From: a bacterium
GTDB taxonomy: Bacteria > Methylomirabilota > Methylomirabilia > Methylomirabilales > 2-02-FULL-66-22
Reading direction: 5' to 3'
Length of the DNA: 64,000 bases
Assembly: GCA_029580855.1 (NCBI GenBank)
Contig: JAKPQH010000144.1
Span: 1 to 64,000, forward strand
The notes below the pieces were generated by a model that saw only the letters and a program-made list of their open reading frames with translations, was not told where the DNA came from and ran no database searches. The position numbers and the translations under genes were made by a program. Shown in pieces: positions 63,248 through 64,000 of this stretch (the stretch's first letter is position 1; the number at the start of each line of letters is the position of its first letter).

Positions 63248-64000
63248 GTGCAGACAACCGGGCGCCTCGGGACATCACGGAGGGGAGTTCTGCAGCGGCA
63301 CCCTGGGCTGGGACGGGCCCTCTCCTGGGGCATCTCCATTGCCTCCCTCGCCATGGGGGTCGTCACCCTGCTGGTCTTTCGGAGAGGCGTCGAGTATTTC
63401 CCCGTGTTCATCGGCTACCTCCTCTTGTTGTGGCTGGGGGGCGTCGTGTTCGCGGAGGCTCGGGAGAAGCTGAGCGGCCGGGCGCCGCGCGCGCTCGCGG
63501 CGGTCATCGACTACACCGTCCAGACGCTCCTCCACGGCCTCCTCCTTTTTTTGCTGCCGATCTACTACGCGAGCACCACGTTTGGCTCGGGCAACGCGTG
63601 GCTCCTCGCGGCGCTGGCTGCCTCGGCCCTCCTCACGACGATCGACCCGTGGTACCGCGCCGTCGTCGCCCGCGCCCCCTGGGCGGAGGTCGGCCTCTTC
63701 TGGGTCGGGCTGTTTGCGTCGCTGAACGCCGCGCTCCCCCTGGTCGGCCTCTCCACGGAATGGGTGCTCCTCCTGGGCGGCGGGCTGAGCGTCCTGTCTC
63801 TCCTCCCGGCCGCCAGGCGCCTCTTGCGGATTTCCTGGGCGCCGGCGGTGCTGCGCGTCACGCTGGGCGCGGTGCTGTTCGGCGTGTGCCTCTGGTGGGG
63901 ACGGGCGTGGGTTCCGCCGGTGCCGCTGTATCTGATCCGGGCCACCTTCGCCCGGACCGTCGAAGAGCTGGAGCCGGTCGATCCCGTCGCCCGGATTTCC
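63248..64000 (+). CDS. Polytopic membrane protein, DUF5924/DUF2914-like (partial)
   Basis: The frame is open from GTG 63248 to the window end (251 codons, 3' end missing). It encodes six or seven hydrophobic segments: ISIASLAMGVVTLLVF, VFIGYLLLLWLGGVVFAEA, LLHGLLLFLLPIYYAST, WLLAALAASALLTT, EVGLFWVGLFASLNAALPLVGL, WVLLLGGGLSVLSLLP, and LGAVLFGVCLWWG. The closing WVPPVPLYLIR resembles the loop before the DUF2914 domain in a family of unknown function. GTG 63248 is the first plausible start; no clear ribosome site is seen. Confidence 0.65.
   Translation, partial: MQTTGRLGTSRRGVLQRHPGLGRALSWGISIASLAMGVVTLLVFRRGVEYFPVFIGYLLLLWLGGVVFAEAREKLSGRAPRALAAVIDYTVQTLLHGLLLFLLPIYYASTTFGSGNAWLLAALAASALLTTIDPWYRAVVARAPWAEVGLFWVGLFASLNAALPLVGLSTEWVLLLGGGLSVLSLLPAARRLLRISWAPAVLRVTLGAVLFGVCLWWGRAWVPPVPLYLIRATFARTVEELEPVDPVARIS

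Overview
The window is 64 kb of high-GC DNA (I judge it well above 60 percent by eye) with dense, mostly short operons. Lipoboxes, a LolD/MacB-type ABC pair, Tat and Sec signals, a sigma-54 activator and TTGACA/TATAAT-like promoters point to an uncultured, diderm, soil or subsurface type bacterium. The mix of a BcrAD/DUF2229 giant activase, tmRNA/SmpB, many sugar-acid enzymes and probable selenocysteine use would fit Methylomirabilota/Rokubacteria or a similar lineage. That placement is inference; no rRNA is present.

Layout. 1-1000: tandem G-rich repeats, then a Phd/VapC-type toxin-antitoxin pair. 1.4-8 kb: yifB (comM-like), a PilZ protein, smpB (apparently leaderless), nagB, a divergent amidase, a DHDPS-family aldolase and ssrA (tmRNA) with a readable tag, so both trans-translation partners lie within 4.4 kb. 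8-22.6 kb: small envelope and hypothetical proteins, a duplicated terminator-palindrome-promoter module, a Tat-exported SMP-30 protein, a TPR protein, a retropepsin-like lipoprotein, two MFS transporters, a VOC protein, an HpcH aldolase, and a cytidylate-kinase-like/BON fusion. 22.9-41 kb: scattered one-to-three-gene units rich in sugar or hydroxyacid metabolism (2-hydroxyacid dehydrogenase, two TIM-barrel isomerases, transaldolase, Fe-alcohol dehydrogenase, SDR), a SIR2-like protein, and a secreted collagen-like/seven-bladed propeller protein.

41.0-52.5 kb is the most coherent region: a leftward run of overlapping genes that starts at a near-perfect sigma-54 promoter. It encodes a microprotein, a class I HMG-CoA reductase (N-terminus apparently frameshifted), a UbiA-family prenyltransferase, a PEP-synthase/rifampin-phosphotransferase-like dikinase, a BtaA-like (DUF3419) aminocarboxypropyltransferase, a dolichol/phytol-kinase-like membrane protein, a LolD/LolE-like ABC pair, a GNAT-domain protein and an acyl-adenylating enzyme. 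Divergent from it are a 1421-residue acyl-CoA dehydratase activase and a DHCR24-like FAD oxidoreductase, followed by a sigma-54 activator. Together these suggest a regulated pathway that makes, modifies and exports an unusual isoprenoid lipid. This is the best candidate here for an undescribed system.

60.9-64 kb holds a second notable locus. A DUF1573-like exported protein has an in-frame UGA directly after a Cys, a short stem-loop matching the bacterial SECIS rule, and a conserved-looking reading frame beyond the UGA. A DsbA-like thiol oxidoreductase follows 20 nt downstream. Beyond them are an unknown protein, a 185-nt structured RNA candidate (6S-like) on the minus strand, and a membrane protein cut by the window end.
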